Shown piece by piece: positions 49,048 through 61,413 of a stretch of 64,000 bases of DNA. This DNA comes from Turritopsis dohrnii (Eukaryota; Cnidaria; Hydrozoa; Anthoathecata; Oceaniidae): the NCBI GenBank assembly GCA_027922465.2, contig BQMF02000058.1, positions 186,001 through 250,000 of the forward strand, written 5' to 3'. A model generated the notes under the pieces. The model made no database searches. It worked only from the letters and a program-made list of their open reading frames with translations, and had not been told where the DNA came from. Made by a program: the position numbers and the translations under genes. Positions within the stretch are counted from its first letter, which is position 1. Every line of letters begins with the position of its first letter.

Positions 49048-51369
49048 TGTTAAATGTTGGGATACCTATAAACTATGTGAAAAAGGAACATCTGTATTAT
49101 CTATATATATATATACGTTTGAAAAAAGTTTTTACCGAAACGCGTCACGTTCATCAACATGTAGCTTCTTCGTGATACCTTGTGATACATTGTAAAAATG
49201 TATGGCATCACTTATTAATGACTAGCCATTGTTGATATCAATGATCAATTAAATTGTTTACATTTTAGCATTTTTGCTTTTTATATTTCCAAAAGTCCCC
49301 AAACATTTTTCATAGCCCTAATGTCTATGAAAGATCCAAAGTTATCCTCATTTATTTTGAAGACATTTGTCCTAAACAAGGCATTCTATTAAGGGGTCAG
49401 TCACAAATCGATTTTAGGTTCAAATAACGTCATATGACGTTACGAATAGTGCCCCACCACCCACCACTCATAACGTCATATATCAGAAATGGCCAAAAAT
49501 CGATGTAATTGAGTATTTCTGTAAAAACTCTAGTTTAGTTAAAAAACATCATACATTTACCATCTCCCAACAAAAACATAGACTCAGAACTATCGCCGGA
49601 CCAAAACTAGAAAATAACCCGAATTACCACAATTTTTCATTTTATTTACCGTAAAGCGGGGTGACTTCGATCAGCGGGGTGACTTCGATCAGTAAAAATA
49701 AACTGTTTAAACTCTGAAATTAAAGTGCGTTTTTCACATTTTTTAAGATTTTCATTTAGATTCTTATTGTAAAATATCATCAGAATCGTCTTCAAGCTAA
49801 ACAATCAATTTCTTCCGAAATTAAACGACGAAAAACATCAAAATTTTCACCGCTCACATATGCCATCGCTCTACGTCGTATTCAAGAGTTTAGCCTGGAC
49901 ATTTTTGGTACATATGTGAAGTATAGAGGCTGGTGGTAAAGAAAATTATAATATGTCTGAAAGAAATTCTGTTCTTCACCGCTATATTCTGTTTTTCTTT
50001 TCCTTATTCCTTTATCGATATGTTTTATATCGCTATAAGTTACATGTTCGCAAAAACTTCGTGAAAAGTCGTCGTATCTCATGGGAGATTTAATGACTTA
50101 CCGAAGAAATTTTAATAAGCGTGCTCTTTCCCCATGATGATAGATCTCAAAAATTTTGTTTGAGATACAATGAAATTTCAATGTTAATTTCGTTTCGTAT
50201 TTAACGAGGGTCACATGTGTGAAAGTCTTAAATATCTTTTGTTTTACAAACATTCGCTGATCTTTACGGTCGAACATTTACCGCGGATGAGAAATGGTGG
50301 TCTGTTAATATTGTATTAATGGCGCTTTAAAAACATTGTCAAATATAAATATAAGTAATTTGGCGCTTCTCATAAGCTGATCGAAGTCACCCCATAATCG
50401 ATATTGTCATTTTCTTGGGGAAAGATCAGGTTATTTCTCTGGAATTACAAGTTTAGTTAATGTGAAATTTTGCACTGAAATAGAAGAAATATGTAATGTA
50501 ATGATTCCAAAGTTTCAGAAGTAGTGGTTTAGTATTTCGGAAGTTACTTTTAAAATAGTGGCAAAATTGATCGAAGTCACCCCGCTTTACGGTACTATAT
50601 AATAATATAATAGTATGATTGAATAACAAAAGTCCCAAACGTTTTAAGCTAGACAAAACATGTACATATAACCACTACATCTGCCACTCCCCTAGTTATT
50701 GAACACTATCATTATGCAATGAAAATATCATCTCTTCTGTTCAAGTGTCAGTGAGAGAGGTGAATGATGATGAATACTCTCTTCTTCTCTTCCTCCTTTC
50801 TCCCTCCCTCCTGGTTGTTGCAGCCTATTCTGATCTTCTTTAGTCAATTACTAATCGTTTATAGCAGAACCATGGGAAATTGATAAAGATTATAGTCCTG
50901 TTAACATAGGTATAGATATATACTTTATATGATTTATTCGCTTGGCATCGGTCACATGAAATATCATGTGAGACTCATCAGATGTTTGCACACCACCTTG
51001 GAGCATTTGAATGAGGGTCGCATTAGTGTTTGTTAAACGCGCCCTCTCATACACACGCCACGATGGCGTTTTTATTACAAGGGCAGGAAAGACAAAAGCA
51101 GCAAACACCCATCTCGAAATTATTATCACATCAAGCTAGGGGTATGATTGTATGGAAAAATTCAAGCATTTCTCATAAATGTTGGAAATGTCTATTCCTA
51201 ACACCGCCGCCAGTGTTGCTGCGGCGGTGGCACTACAGATTGAGGTATATAGTTCCCAAAAATGTTCTTGTAGTGTCTTGCACATAGGACTGACTGTAAA
51301 GTTTTTGTAGCGGGATTTTAGAACGAATTCAAAATACTGGCGCTGAAAAGAAAGTTGGAATGAAAAAGT
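49048..51369. other. Head-to-head intergenic region between carboxypeptidase and LRR1
   Basis: About 2.3 kb between two divergently transcribed genes, containing the inverted-repeat element 49649-50592. Just upstream of LRR1 is an open frame from ATG 51063 (MAFLLQGQERQKQQ, 74 codons) that I cannot assign; it could be a chance frame in the 5' region. A GC-rich palindrome ACCGCCGCCAGTG..GCTGCGGCGGTGG lies at about 51200-51230. Promoters for both genes should be here. Confidence 0.45.
49649..50592. mobile_element. 944-bp DNA element with 25-bp inverted ends and TA duplication
   Basis: Starts CCGTAAAGCGGGGTGACTTC and ends with its exact reverse complement, flanked by TA on both sides (49647-49648 and 50593-50594). 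The GGGGTGACTTCGATCA motif is directly repeated at the left end and recurs inverted near 50375-50392. No transposase. Likely a non-autonomous mariner-type (TA-inserting) element. Confidence 0.8.
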
Positions 51370-54300
51370 ATGCTTCTCAAGTGTGAAATTGCTATTTCAA
51401 ACAAATTTTGTCCTGATGCTAGAAAATGTCATGCAACTATCAGTGTTTGCAAAAAGAAGAGTGATATGAAAAGTGATGTAGTGTTTTTCATCATTCACAC
51501 AGCTAAAAATAAAATTGGAACAAAATACATGGTAAGGCCCTTTTCAGTTTTAGTATGAAAGTATACATTATAGTATTCTGTGAAGCTAAGTAGGTGCAAA
51601 ATCAAAGAGCGGAGGAAGATACGCAAGCAATTCAGTGGTGTTTTTATAAATAATCTTTCTTTCTGAGTAGACAATCATTTGAAAAAATAGGTAGAGTGCC
51701 TGCTCCCCTTACCGCTAACTTTAATTATAATGTTGCAAAATTCGTCAATGCAAACGTAAAAACACAGTTAAATGGATTTAGCACCACAATTGGTCATTCT
51801 AGATACTAAATCAACAAGAACAAACAAGGAGAATAAGATTGATAACAAATACTGTAATCGTAAACATCATCGGGGTGATGTTCCTCTTTCCGCTAACTTG
51901 TTCCTCTTTCCGCTAACTAATTTCACGTTCGTCAAAAGTGATGCAAAAAACAAAATTTTATGGAATTTAGTGTTCATAGCAACAGTTTAATCCCTTTTCT
52001 CTCAATTTAAGTGCTTTCCTCCTTTGCTTCTGCAGAAATAAGATAACCACAGGCTTAATAAAAATGCATGCCTTTACTGTTTACAAATCGAAGGCGGCCA
52101 TATTTTTATGAGCGAAGTTTTTTTAGAAAACAATAGTGCCGTCTCGACAAGTCAACTTTTGATCGCAAAAATCTAGACACGTGATGGGAATTGCCCTATT
52201 GTGAGCCTAGAGTAATTATACGATAAACACAGACATCGTTAATTTTGTTAAAAGCATGAACGGCGAATGTAATTATCAACATGTATTGAATTATTTTTTA
52301 CACTCGCAACATCAATTGTTTCTACACACTTGTGGTGGAGATTTTCAACATGCGGAGGATACACGCTAGAATGATCCTATAGAATTCAACGCAGTTGCAA
52401 TTGCTAAAAAGCGTTAACGCAATAAAAATTTTTTAATGACAGTTGGTCCTTTGGGTGAAAAGGTCTACGAAACAAGTTTCACGTTTTCTTGAACGATAAA
52501 TCTATGGGTGATATTATCAACGTGGGATTTCACGCTAATTGAATGTCTGCAAAAAAAATTTAACTGATTGAATAATCAAGCTGAAATCAGTGCTAACAAG
52601 AACAAATTTTGTTGCTATAGCGGAGAAAGGACACGTGGTTACAGAATTACCTTGCTGTAAATTTTAGATGATTTGCTCGCGTATACGATATATACAAGAA
52701 AACTGTTTGTGTGGATAAAATCTCAGATGTTGATAGCATTCAAGACAGCAGAGGAATAACAAGGAATCGATATGCTCCGTTATTTATGACACTGAATTTT
52801 GAAGCATTTATTTTTCGAGGAAGCCATTTTTAATATTTTTTTCACAATGATCGCGACCCGGTGTTAGACTTTACTCTATTAATCAGTAAGTATTTGGCAA
52901 TTCACTTTGAAACTTTCCATAACGATGGCTGAATGAATATACTTTTAGATAATAATTAGTTTGGTTTGATTTGTTGTCTTTAAATGAAGTAAATAAACCA
53001 TCAAACTCAAAGTTAGCGGCAAGCGGCACATAGCGGTAAGGGGAGCGGGCACTCTATGTATCGAAATAGTTATTTTTTCATGAATTGGAATGAAATGTGA
53101 TCTTTTTTGCTGCATCAGAATCATGAATAATATTAGGAGGGTACAGAAGTGCAATAGTGCCTCCTTGTGCTGTGTAAAACGGTTTTCGGTGGAAAAAATA
53201 ATAGGGGAGGGAAAATAACGCCACACCAGCTAAGATTAACATAACATCAGTAGTTAGCATCATTCTTTTGCTGACAACGTCTTCTATAAGATTTAAGATG
53301 CACAGATTGGCATTATAGCTATACGTTTTTGACAGAACCAAGCAGAAGATTGTGGCCTGACCTGGTATTTACTACGATGAGACACAAAAGTATCAATCCC
53401 AGCCTGGATCCACTCAGTGACCGCCGCGGTACAACACTCAACTGGAAGAGAAGAGACATCAAACCAAGGAGCATCACGTATTTCAACTAGTCTAAGGCAA
53501 ACATGTTTTTTGCTAAAGGCTGTGAACTATGATGGTCTAAATCATAATGGCACTAAATTTACAACACAATTTTTTTTCCAATTTTGCAATCATATTACCA
53601 AGCCATTGGTGGAGTGTACATGAATTTTATTGTAAAAATGTATTTTCCAGGGACATGCCTCTATCAGGATGTAAAGTTGAATACATGAATATAATGACTT
53701 CACCAGATAACAGATATGGAAGTTGGTACCAAACAGAACAAATGATTTAAAGGCATGATATTTAGTAACACCCTTGTTACCCACTTGGTTTTGAAGGAAT
53801 ACTCTTGCAAAAACTTTGTGGTTGTGTTTCTTTTTAAGGATAGTCTATTAACCTATAACCTATTGCTCAAAAAATAGCAAAAAAACTTTTTTAGCATTTC
53901 CTAAGTAATTTTTATCATAGATTAAGTTTCTGGAGTCGAAAATTTAAACTTAGAAGCACTTTTTTTCAAAAAATGCATTTTTGTGTTCTACTCAATATTT
54001 TTTAAATATGTAAATATCTTTTGTTCAAACCTGATCTTTTTCGAAGATTTGATAAACGTGGAAAGAATATGAAAACGAAAGTGGTACCAGTAGGACTCGT
54101 TTTCATGTTATTCAATGAAATTAAAAAACATCTTAGTTTCCAATTCCCTTTGCATGCCTGTCATGACAAGGCCTGTTTGTGGAGATTGAAATCTCTAAAA
54201 TTGCGGAGCTTCCTGGACTGTTACGAAAAACGGTAGTTGGCAAAAGTGCTTGGAAAAATCCATGCGAGGGAAAAGTAAAATTCTTTCAATAATTTTTTTC

Positions 54301-56384
54301 TTGTTTGGAGTTTATTAAAATTTTTATTAAAAATTAATGTGATAGACCGATAGAGAATTTATTTCACTTTCCGAAAATATATACTCTTTAACGGGAAAAA
54401 TGAAATCATGTGACATATTCATAAAAACCGAACATGTGTAACTATCCTTAAAGACTTTCGAAAACTGCCCAAGTTTGTTTTTCATGATTTACTGGTCCTG
54501 TGGCTCCAATGGTGAGGCTATTACTCAGAGCGAAGACGAATTTAGAGCAAAATATTTAGCACAGTTACGAATCACAACATAAGCAACAAAATATTTCAAA
54601 ATAAGATAATTTTGAGCTGGTCTCTTACGAAAAGTGGCTCTTAATTTGTTTGAATATTATTATGACCAATTTCAAAACACTGAAACTTTATCGTTTAAAT
54701 GCACTGTTATTTTTTTGTTGTTGTTAGATAAAAGACAATCTATTGCAAGTGCATCAAAGATTTGTTGAAGATGGTAAATGTACTTTGAACATGAAGGAAC
54801 CTCCACATGCTTTGATTATTTCAAAGGTAAAACAGAATTTCCATAGTGAACACTTCCAGTATTCCCTTCTGAGCGTTAAATCATATGCATATAGGTCGAT
54901 GATTGTTATCGGAAAATTCTAATGAAATTGAAGAACGAATTGATTTATCAAATTAAGATAATAAATCACAGTTCAAACTTACCCACACTCCTTCTATCTT
55001 TTTTCTAGTTAATATAATGAAAGTAGTGAAATAAATCATGTCTTCTGGAATTTTCCCAAACAACTTTGATTTGTGTTATTGTTTTCATTGAGTGCTAGAG
55101 GATGTTTTTTTTCTTTTTGTACAAATGTATTCTTCTGGTAACAAATACTATTTCCATATCTCTGGTTCGTTATTCTAGGCTGACGTTCCGAACCTAAAGA
55201 AATTCCTTCGTATCTTGAAATTGGCGTATAAAGGTGAAGACACATCTACGGTGGCTTGCTTGAATTCAACTGGCCAGTTAAAACACTGTCAATTGGAGAA
55301 ACCTAAAACACACATGAAAATTGAAAGTCGAGCTAAATACCCGATACGTAATAGCTTTCCTGTCTCGTTAGAATCGTTAGTTATCAATGATTGCAATTTA
55401 CTCAAATTTGACGCAAGAATTTCTCGTTTGTGTAATTTAGTCAGGTTAGATTTAAGTCACAATAAATTGAAGGGGTTGAGTGATGCTATGGACGGCTTAT
55501 CAAATCTACGCTCCCTGACGTTAGCAAGTAATCTTTTTGAAGATGTACCGATGGTCCTGATGCATGGACAAATGTCTATGCAACTACAACTGTTAGACTT
55601 ATCAGAAAATATGATCAAATTTTTGCCGTATCAATTTACGAATTTTCAACAGCTGACAACACTGAAATTGAGTGGCAATCAACTGGAATATCTTCCGAGC
55701 AAGATTGGCATGTTGCAGAATTTGAAGATTTTAGCATTGGATAGGAATAAGGTTAAAATATTACCTTGGAGCTTTTCTCTTTTGCAACTTGATTCCATAG
55801 ACTTGAGCAGCAATTGTTTCGACGATGGTAGTGAATTAGTTCTGCGTCAACCTGTGTTAGATGATATTCCAAGTTTGTTTGAACTGACTGCATCGTTTTT
55901 GATCAAAAAGAGGTATGTTTCCTTTTTTGTTTACGGATTTCGACAAAACAAGTTTGAGTTCAGAAAATGTGTTCGATTAGTACAAGCTGTTGCGTATGGA
56001 AAGATGAAGTCGGTATTCTTGTGCTGATTACGTTTTACAATGTGTTGAAGATTCTATCTCGCCTTTAGCGACTTCATGATGTATGAGTTCCATCATTACT
56101 CAAAATATTTCTACTGTTATTATAGAGTTAACGTTCCGATGGATGAACTACCGCACTTCATCGTTCAGCAGTTGAAAAACGTGAAGTTTTGTCCTTGTGG
56201 TACGCCGTGTTTCTCTCACTGTGTGCCATACATGCGAGCGTTTAATTTGCACGAGATTTCGTCAAGTGTAACATTCGATCGAACGTCGACAGTTAATCTC
56301 ATTGGTTATTTATGTTCGAAGTTTTGCTACCAAAAATGGATTGACAATCCAAACACGTTATTTACACACAAGAAAAACCGGTAA
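51370..56384 (+). CDS. LRR1: Leucine-rich repeat protein 1 (cullin-2 ubiquitin ligase adaptor)
   Basis: Four exons: 51370-51531, 54728-54826, 55179-55912 and 56126-56384 (phases 0, 0 and 2 at the junctions), 417 aa, close to human LRR1 (about 414). The N-terminal region (MLLKCEIAISNKFCP, then FVEDGKCTLNMKEPP) is the PH-like start typical of the family. At least six leucine-rich repeats follow, at about residues 140-300 (LVRLDLSHNKL, LRSLTLASNLF, LQLLDLSENMI, LTTLKLSGNQL, LKILALDRNKV, LDSIDLSSNCF). The C-terminal cysteine module carries CPCGTPCFSHC and LCSKFCYQKW, like the CVCG...CSLGC block of human LRR1. In vertebrates and worms LRR1 works with CUL2 to ubiquitinate the replicative helicase at replication termination. 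I assign this role by family, not from the sequence. The carboxypeptidase gene is divergent upstream. Confidence 0.9.
51694..53054. mobile_element. 1.36-kb TA-flanked DNA element in LRR1 intron 1
   Basis: Left end GAGTGCCTGCTCCCCTTACC after TA (51692-51693). The right end is the inverted counterpart finishing CGGTAAGGGGAGCGGGCACTC before TA (53055-53056), one mismatch across about 21 bp. TTCCGCTAAC units are repeated directly at about 51890-51920 and related sequence recurs inverted near 53012. No intact transposase frame. Confidence 0.75.
53100..53510 (-). pseudogene. Possible LINE (non-LTR) pol fragment
   Basis: On the minus strand an open stretch reads LVEIRDAPWFDVSSLP, then VTEWIQAGIDTFVSHRSKYQ, followed after a further stretch by AWF and CAS-type residues. 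The spacing of APWF and the Ser-Ala-Trp-Phe segment resembles the linker between endonuclease and reverse transcriptase of CR1/L2-type LINEs. Frames are broken and no reverse-transcriptase core is visible. It lies in LRR1 intron 1, antisense. Confidence 0.3.
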
Positions 56385-57754
56385 AACGAATTGACTGGAC
56401 TGATTGCAATGTGTTTGAAGTCAGCTGAACTATATCAGGAAAATTCAGTTGATCTTGCATCATTACTGGTGATTGCAAGTTTGACTTGTTTATTTAAAAT
56501 GATTGTAAATAATAATATCCCATTAAATATTTGATATTTTTTTTATTCGTTGTTTCAAGTTATAGTTGCTATCATGATTTCATCCTCTGAACTGAAATTG
56601 AAACTGTATTGAAATTTCCTTCCTTTCTCGTTGTTCTTAGTTTCAAGAAGAATTCAACGTGACGGAACGTGGGGAATTGGATTGTTCATAATAGACTTTT
56701 CCCGAATTTCTATTTGAACACCAATTGTGCCCGAGTTTCATATCTAACCTTGTTTTTATGTGATCCATTGTTCCACTGATTTCATTATTTTAAAACTTAA
56801 TAATAGTCTCTATTATAACCAATTCCCATTCCAATAATCAGAAGCAGTTTGAATATTAAAAGTGAGGTTAGACACGACAGCTCGGTGACAATGCAGCGTT
56901 TAAACAGAGATTCGGGACAGGTCTATTGAATGTCCACATGACAATTTTCCCCTGACATTTCATATTTCCCTGATAAAATACTGAAATCCGCATACTTTGT
57001 TGCATAAATGCAGGGTTCTTACAGCCAAGGAAAGTCAGGATTAAAAGTGGCTTTGTCGATTAATTAGGGAATATCAGCGAACGTCAAGAATTTTTTTAAA
57101 AGTCAGGGAAAGGTAAAAGTAAGAACTGCTTAGTCCTCTATCTTACCTGTTTTTGGTCCCAGTTGGTTTGAGACAAGATGAAATTCATTGTTGATTGCGT
57201 TCAAAAATTTTATTTTCGAGAACCTTTTCGTAGATGCTATTGTTTGCATTGTTGTGAGCTTGAAGTCTCATGTTGAAAGATGCTTCAGGAGTTGGTAACC
57301 TTAAGTCAGGGAAGAACATATGCATTTTCAAGTTTTTTTTCAGGGAAAATAGTATACTTCCCATGAAAGTCAGGGAGTTTCTCAGGTTAGGGGCTGTATA
57401 AACCTTCTTCGATCCCAATTTGCGAAGTTTGTGCGTTATGAATGTATTTCAAATTTTCAACAGAGTGTTATTGGTTTTGATATATAAGAATAACAATTTT
57501 CAACCTCGTACCCAGGTTCGAAAAGGCAAGAAACCCTGGGTACGAATTTGTAGCAATTTTAACTCACAGATACTGACTGGATCATCCTGTAAATGATTTT
57601 CATATTGAGATTTCGACAACGTTGTTTAATGGCGGTGTTAACCATTGCTTGTATATACATATCAGATTCTGCACACAAAATAGGACACTAAAATATTGAC
57701 TTTATAAAATGTAAGTAATCCACTGTAAAATAACAGGTGCAAATAACCTTTTAG
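56385..57754. other. Intergenic region after LRR1
   Basis: About 1.4 kb with no supported exon. At 57507-57547 lies a short hairpin (CGTACCCAGGTTCGAAAAGG pairing with AGAAACCCTGGGTACGAA); similar CCCAGGG/TGGGTACGA pieces occur near 15170 and 27450. It may be a small dispersed palindromic repeat. Confidence 0.5.
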
Positions 57755-58313
57755 ATTAATACTGGCATTTGTAATGATCCCTATTGTTCAAAGAGAGTTG
57801 GATGAATTCAAAGATACTGTTTGGAACACTCATAGGATCAGAAAACAGAGGGAGACATACATGGCAGATGGAATCCCCAATCATATATATGCCTTCCCTG
57901 ATAGTTATGGACTCCAGAATTGCGGTAATGATATAAAACTGTGCAGACTCTTTCATGTTTCCTCATTTATTGTCCAAATTATTTATCACAGAGCCTATAT
58001 AAAACAGTAAAGAGTTTGGAGGACTGCAGCTCAAGCTTTATAAAACAATAGTTTTCAATTGAAGTAAACATTTTGTGTTATATTTTAAAATATAGCACAA
58101 AATGAAACGATGCCTGTGAAACAATTATATACAAAGTTCTCAATACATAAATGTTACTATGATGTTATAGTTGAAGTTTCTTTTTTCAGGTTTTCAAATT
58201 GTTGAAGCTGATATCAAAGCTGCAGCTCACTTATCAGGTATTCTCAATACTCCTGAAGATTATTTAGAAGCCAACATTCGGACGAAATGCGAAGAAATTG
58301 TTGAAGAACCTTA
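57755..58313 (+). CDS. 3' end of an integrase-core-domain gene (partial)
   Basis: Two exons: 57755-57924 (acceptor TTTTAG, donor GTAATG) and 58190-58313 (acceptor TTTTTTCAG, stop 58311-58313), phase-compatible. The first gives VMIPIVQRELDEFKDTVW, then HRIRKQRETYMADGIPNHIY. This matches the tail of the integrase-core proteins common in cnidarian and other invertebrate genomes, where a helix after the catalytic core carries 'RELD.F...WN.HRIR'. The second gives FQIVEADIKAAAHLSG and ends KCEEIVEEP. The catalytic core exons are not found upstream, so this is either a truncated domesticated copy or a relic. Function unknown. Confidence 0.5.
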
Positions 58314-58339
58314 AAGTATACCCTCTAACAGATATGTGC

Positions 58340-59070
58340 AAAGTTATTGACTTTAGGACACCCGTGGTGGAGTAAAGTATTTAAAACACCCGTGGTTTCT
58401 CCTCCTACTACTACTACTCCAAGTTATGAGCGTTTTCGTGCAGCGTTTACATGACATCGTTGCCGAATTCACAAATTTGGTCAAATTCGGACTTCAGAGC
58501 ACAATTGAAAGGTGCTGTTTTTGAATTTGACAATGATTTTGCCAGGTTTGACTAAATTTGGGCAATTTAGGCCAAATTTGGACCAAATTTCGAAAGTTCT
58601 TCAATTTTCATAAAAATTTGCACGGATCACATTTTGAAAGGTGCTGATTTCGAATTTGACAATGATATTGCCAGGTTTGACTAAATTTGGGCAATTTGGA
58701 CCATATTTCCAAAATTCTTCAATTTTCATGAAATTTTGAATGTATTACATTTGATAGGTACTGATTTCAAGTTTGACAGTCATTTTGTCAGATTAGTGTA
58801 AAAATGGACAATTTGGGCCAAATTTGGACCAAATTTAGAAAGTTCTTCAAATTTCACAAATTTTGCACAGATCACATTTGAAACGTGCTGATTTCGAATT
58901 TGACAGTCATTTTGTCAGATTTGACCAGAAATGGGTCATTCGGGCCAAATTTGGACTTAGAAAGTTCTGCAATATTCATAAAAATTTGTACAACGCACAA
59001 TTAGAAGTTGTTGAGTTTGAATTTGCCAGTCATTTTTGTTAGATTTGAACATAATTTGGCAATTCGGCAA
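58340..59070. repeat. Satellite-like tandem array, about 115-130 bp units
   Basis: Five or so degenerate units built on GCCAAATTTGGACCAAATTT, TTCTTCAATTTTCATAAAAA, TTTGCACAGATCACATTTGA and GACAGTCATTTTGTCAGATT. The array is preceded by GGACACCCGTGGTGGAGTAAA (58357), a flank shared with the relic at 16884. Units are more diverged here than in the array at 62.1-62.5 kb. Confidence 0.85.
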
Positions 59071-59219
59071 TGTTGTATTTTGAGACTAGATATGCATCGT
59101 TGTGTTACGTCTTGAAGTCTTCAAGCGGCTAAATTCTAACACAAATAACGCTAATGCAGTTGATTGCATTCATGTCAAAACATCGATAAAATTCATAATT
59201 GATAATTCATAATTTTCAT

Positions 59220-60263
59220 TCAAATGACTTTATTTACTTGATCTCCATTTACTACACGCGCTTCAACAAATACCTTTTCAAGTTCCAACAATGCACAAAT
59301 GTCGTTACATATGTGCTTCTGAAAACATTTTTCCAGTGCCTCAGTAGACAGGTTATCCATACAAAAAAGTAGTTGTGTTCCTTCGAAGTTGCTTCCAACT
59401 GATGCAATTTCTGGGTCAAATAGTTTCCAGTTTGAACCTTGAATGTCGACTAACAGCAAGTTACCTTAGACTTAACATATGAAAAATGGGTAAGTGTTTC
59501 AGCCATCATTGCAGCATCATTTCTTACATCCATGTTTATGCTTCCATCATTGTTTATATATTTGGCAAACTCACCCTCAATAAATCAATCAATCAATCGT
59601 GATAATCTCATTTGACATCTTTCCAAATGATGCTTCAATGTAAGCAAATGTATGACCATCATAGTTCTTCTTTATTAATGATTCTCTTAGACTATCAGCA
59701 AAATACTTTGCCAATTCATGTATTTGAATGGACTTCCTAGCATGTGCTTCAGGGGTTTCCTGAAGTGCATTCAGGTTTTCCAATGTTTCCTTTTTGTATC
59801 TTTTTACGACATACGTTTTACCGTCTGGAGGAACTGCTGTTGCTTTGAATGCCTCCCTAAACCCTCCAGCAGAAAAGGGCACATCCTCGATCTTCATAGT
59901 CACATACTTTAGGTGTAACCACAGCATTGTGTCTATGTCAAAATCAGAAATTTCCACCCTCTCATTTGCATGCTTGAAGTCTGTTATTACTTTGCCTAAA
60001 GCCATCATAGAAGAGACACCAAGGTGGAGCCACAACCTTTTGAGTTGGTGTGAATACTGCAACTTGTCATATGCACACATGTGCACATGTGCAGGGGCAC
60101 TCTGAATTGATGAAGTACCAGGCATCCTCGTAGGTGGTGTTGTAAAATCGTCATCATCATCATTAGCTTTCACAAAACGAACATGGATAACATTTAAGTT
60201 CTTGAGATGAGTTATCTTTGTGCAGGAGGGACCTCTTTCAGAAGCTAGTATGTCGCATACCAT
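59220..60263 (-). pseudogene. Alpha-kinase (MHCK/eEF2K-type) pseudogene, intronless
   Basis: The minus-strand frame from ATG 60263 to about 59589 gives the N-lobe of an atypical alpha-kinase. MALGKVITDFKHANERVEI and MLWLHLKYVTMKIED precede the glycine-rich GGFREAFKA and the ATP-anchoring Lys in KTYVVKRY. The frame then breaks at a TGAT tetranucleotide run (59584-59600), continues in another frame (IEGEFAKYINNDGSIN, AETLTHFSYVKSK), and breaks again at about 59463. It resumes as LLLVDIQG, DPEI and a C-lobe ending CFQKHICNDICALLEL, the H..CN.IC zinc-binding motif. No splice sites explain the breaks. Two frame changes and no introns suggest a decayed retrocopy of a vwkA/eEF2K-like kinase. Sequencing error in the repeats is the alternative. 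Confidence 0.75.
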
Positions 60264-60631
60264 TCCACTTGGAAGTCGGTTCAGTTATTTGTTTGAATTC
60301 ATTTTTGGTTTCCTGATATTATAATTAAAAACATATTTTTTTCTACATAAGCTCTTGTATAATTCTTTTGTCTTTAAAGATAATGTACTATCAAAGGTCG
60401 AGGAAAAAAGTGTGTCAGCCATTTTCTTGTGTGATAATTTCCACGAAGGAGCCAATCATTTATTTGCTTTGTCTGAGCGCTTTGTTAATAATAAACAACT
60501 GTTCGTTCCCAGGCCATTTCTCAATTGTTCTATTTCTACTGACATCAGCATAGTGCAACCCTTAGCGCTCTACATATAATAAGACAAAAGTTAACAGCTG
60601 GCCGTATCTTTATTGTTTAAAGGTACAAAAT

Positions 60632-60652
60632 CTTTTTTGATACACACTGTAG
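60632..60652 (-). repeat. Solo end of the long-arm mariner-type MITE
   Basis: TTTTTTGATACACACTGTA matches the right terminus of the MITE at 63037-63430, with no partner nearby. It is probably a truncated copy. Confidence 0.5.
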
Positions 60653-60729
60653 ATCATGTAATCTTTAATAAATTAATAGTGCATTTGTGCTGCTACCGTT
60701 TTGCGCCATCTGGTTCTTGTTGTTGCTTA

Positions 60730-61111
60730 AGCCGGATCTCCACTAGACGAAAAAGTTCGCGCGAAGCCATTTTTTTCGCGACGAAAAAATCGTCAAGTGG
60801 AGATCACTCTTAAAATCGTCTGAAAAAGAATATTAATATCAACAGTATTAATATCAACAGTAGTGTGTCTTTCCACATTGTCAGCCATCTTGAAACGGAC
60901 TATGATGGTTATGTTGGAAAATTGGAAATTACTGCAATGCCATTGGTTTAGAATTTGACGACCGTCGTTCGCATGACGAAAAGTTAAAGTCATTTCTACT
61001 TTTCGTCGAGAGAATATCTTCGCCGCGATGATCAGTTTTACTCTTCTGCACATGTGTCGTCGCGAAAATGTAAGACGATCGTCTTAAAAATCGTCTAGTG
61101 GAGATCCGGCT
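60730..61111. mobile_element. 382-bp Harbinger-type MITE with TTA target duplication
   Basis: Perfect 21-bp terminal inverted repeats AGCCGGATCTCCACTAGACG(A) flanked by TTA on both sides (60727-60729 and 61112-61114). Subterminal TCGCGCGAA/GTCGCGAA and TCGTC motifs resemble the ends of the Harbinger-like element at 10.5-12.9 kb. A second CAAGTGGAGATC lies at about 60794. Three-base TTA duplications are characteristic of PIF/Harbinger. No coding capacity. Confidence 0.85.
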
Positions 61112-61413
61112 TTAGTGTAGTTGAATCTTCAATTCCGTTTCGCGATTGAGAAGAATACAACATCTTAAAACATTTTCACTTATACTTTACTTACGAACGA
61201 TCCTATAAAATATCGCCGTGTAAACTAACCTTTAACACTGATTAAATTATTAAAAAAAGAGTATTTTTTTATTATAATTATTTTAAACTTCCCATAAAAA
61301 TGAAACTCGCCGTCAAAGCAACGAAACTTGCTATCAAATCAATTTTAGAAATATAAGATTCGTTTAATAAGTTTTACAGACTATGATTGTTCGACTATGC
61401 TTTGTTGAAAGAT

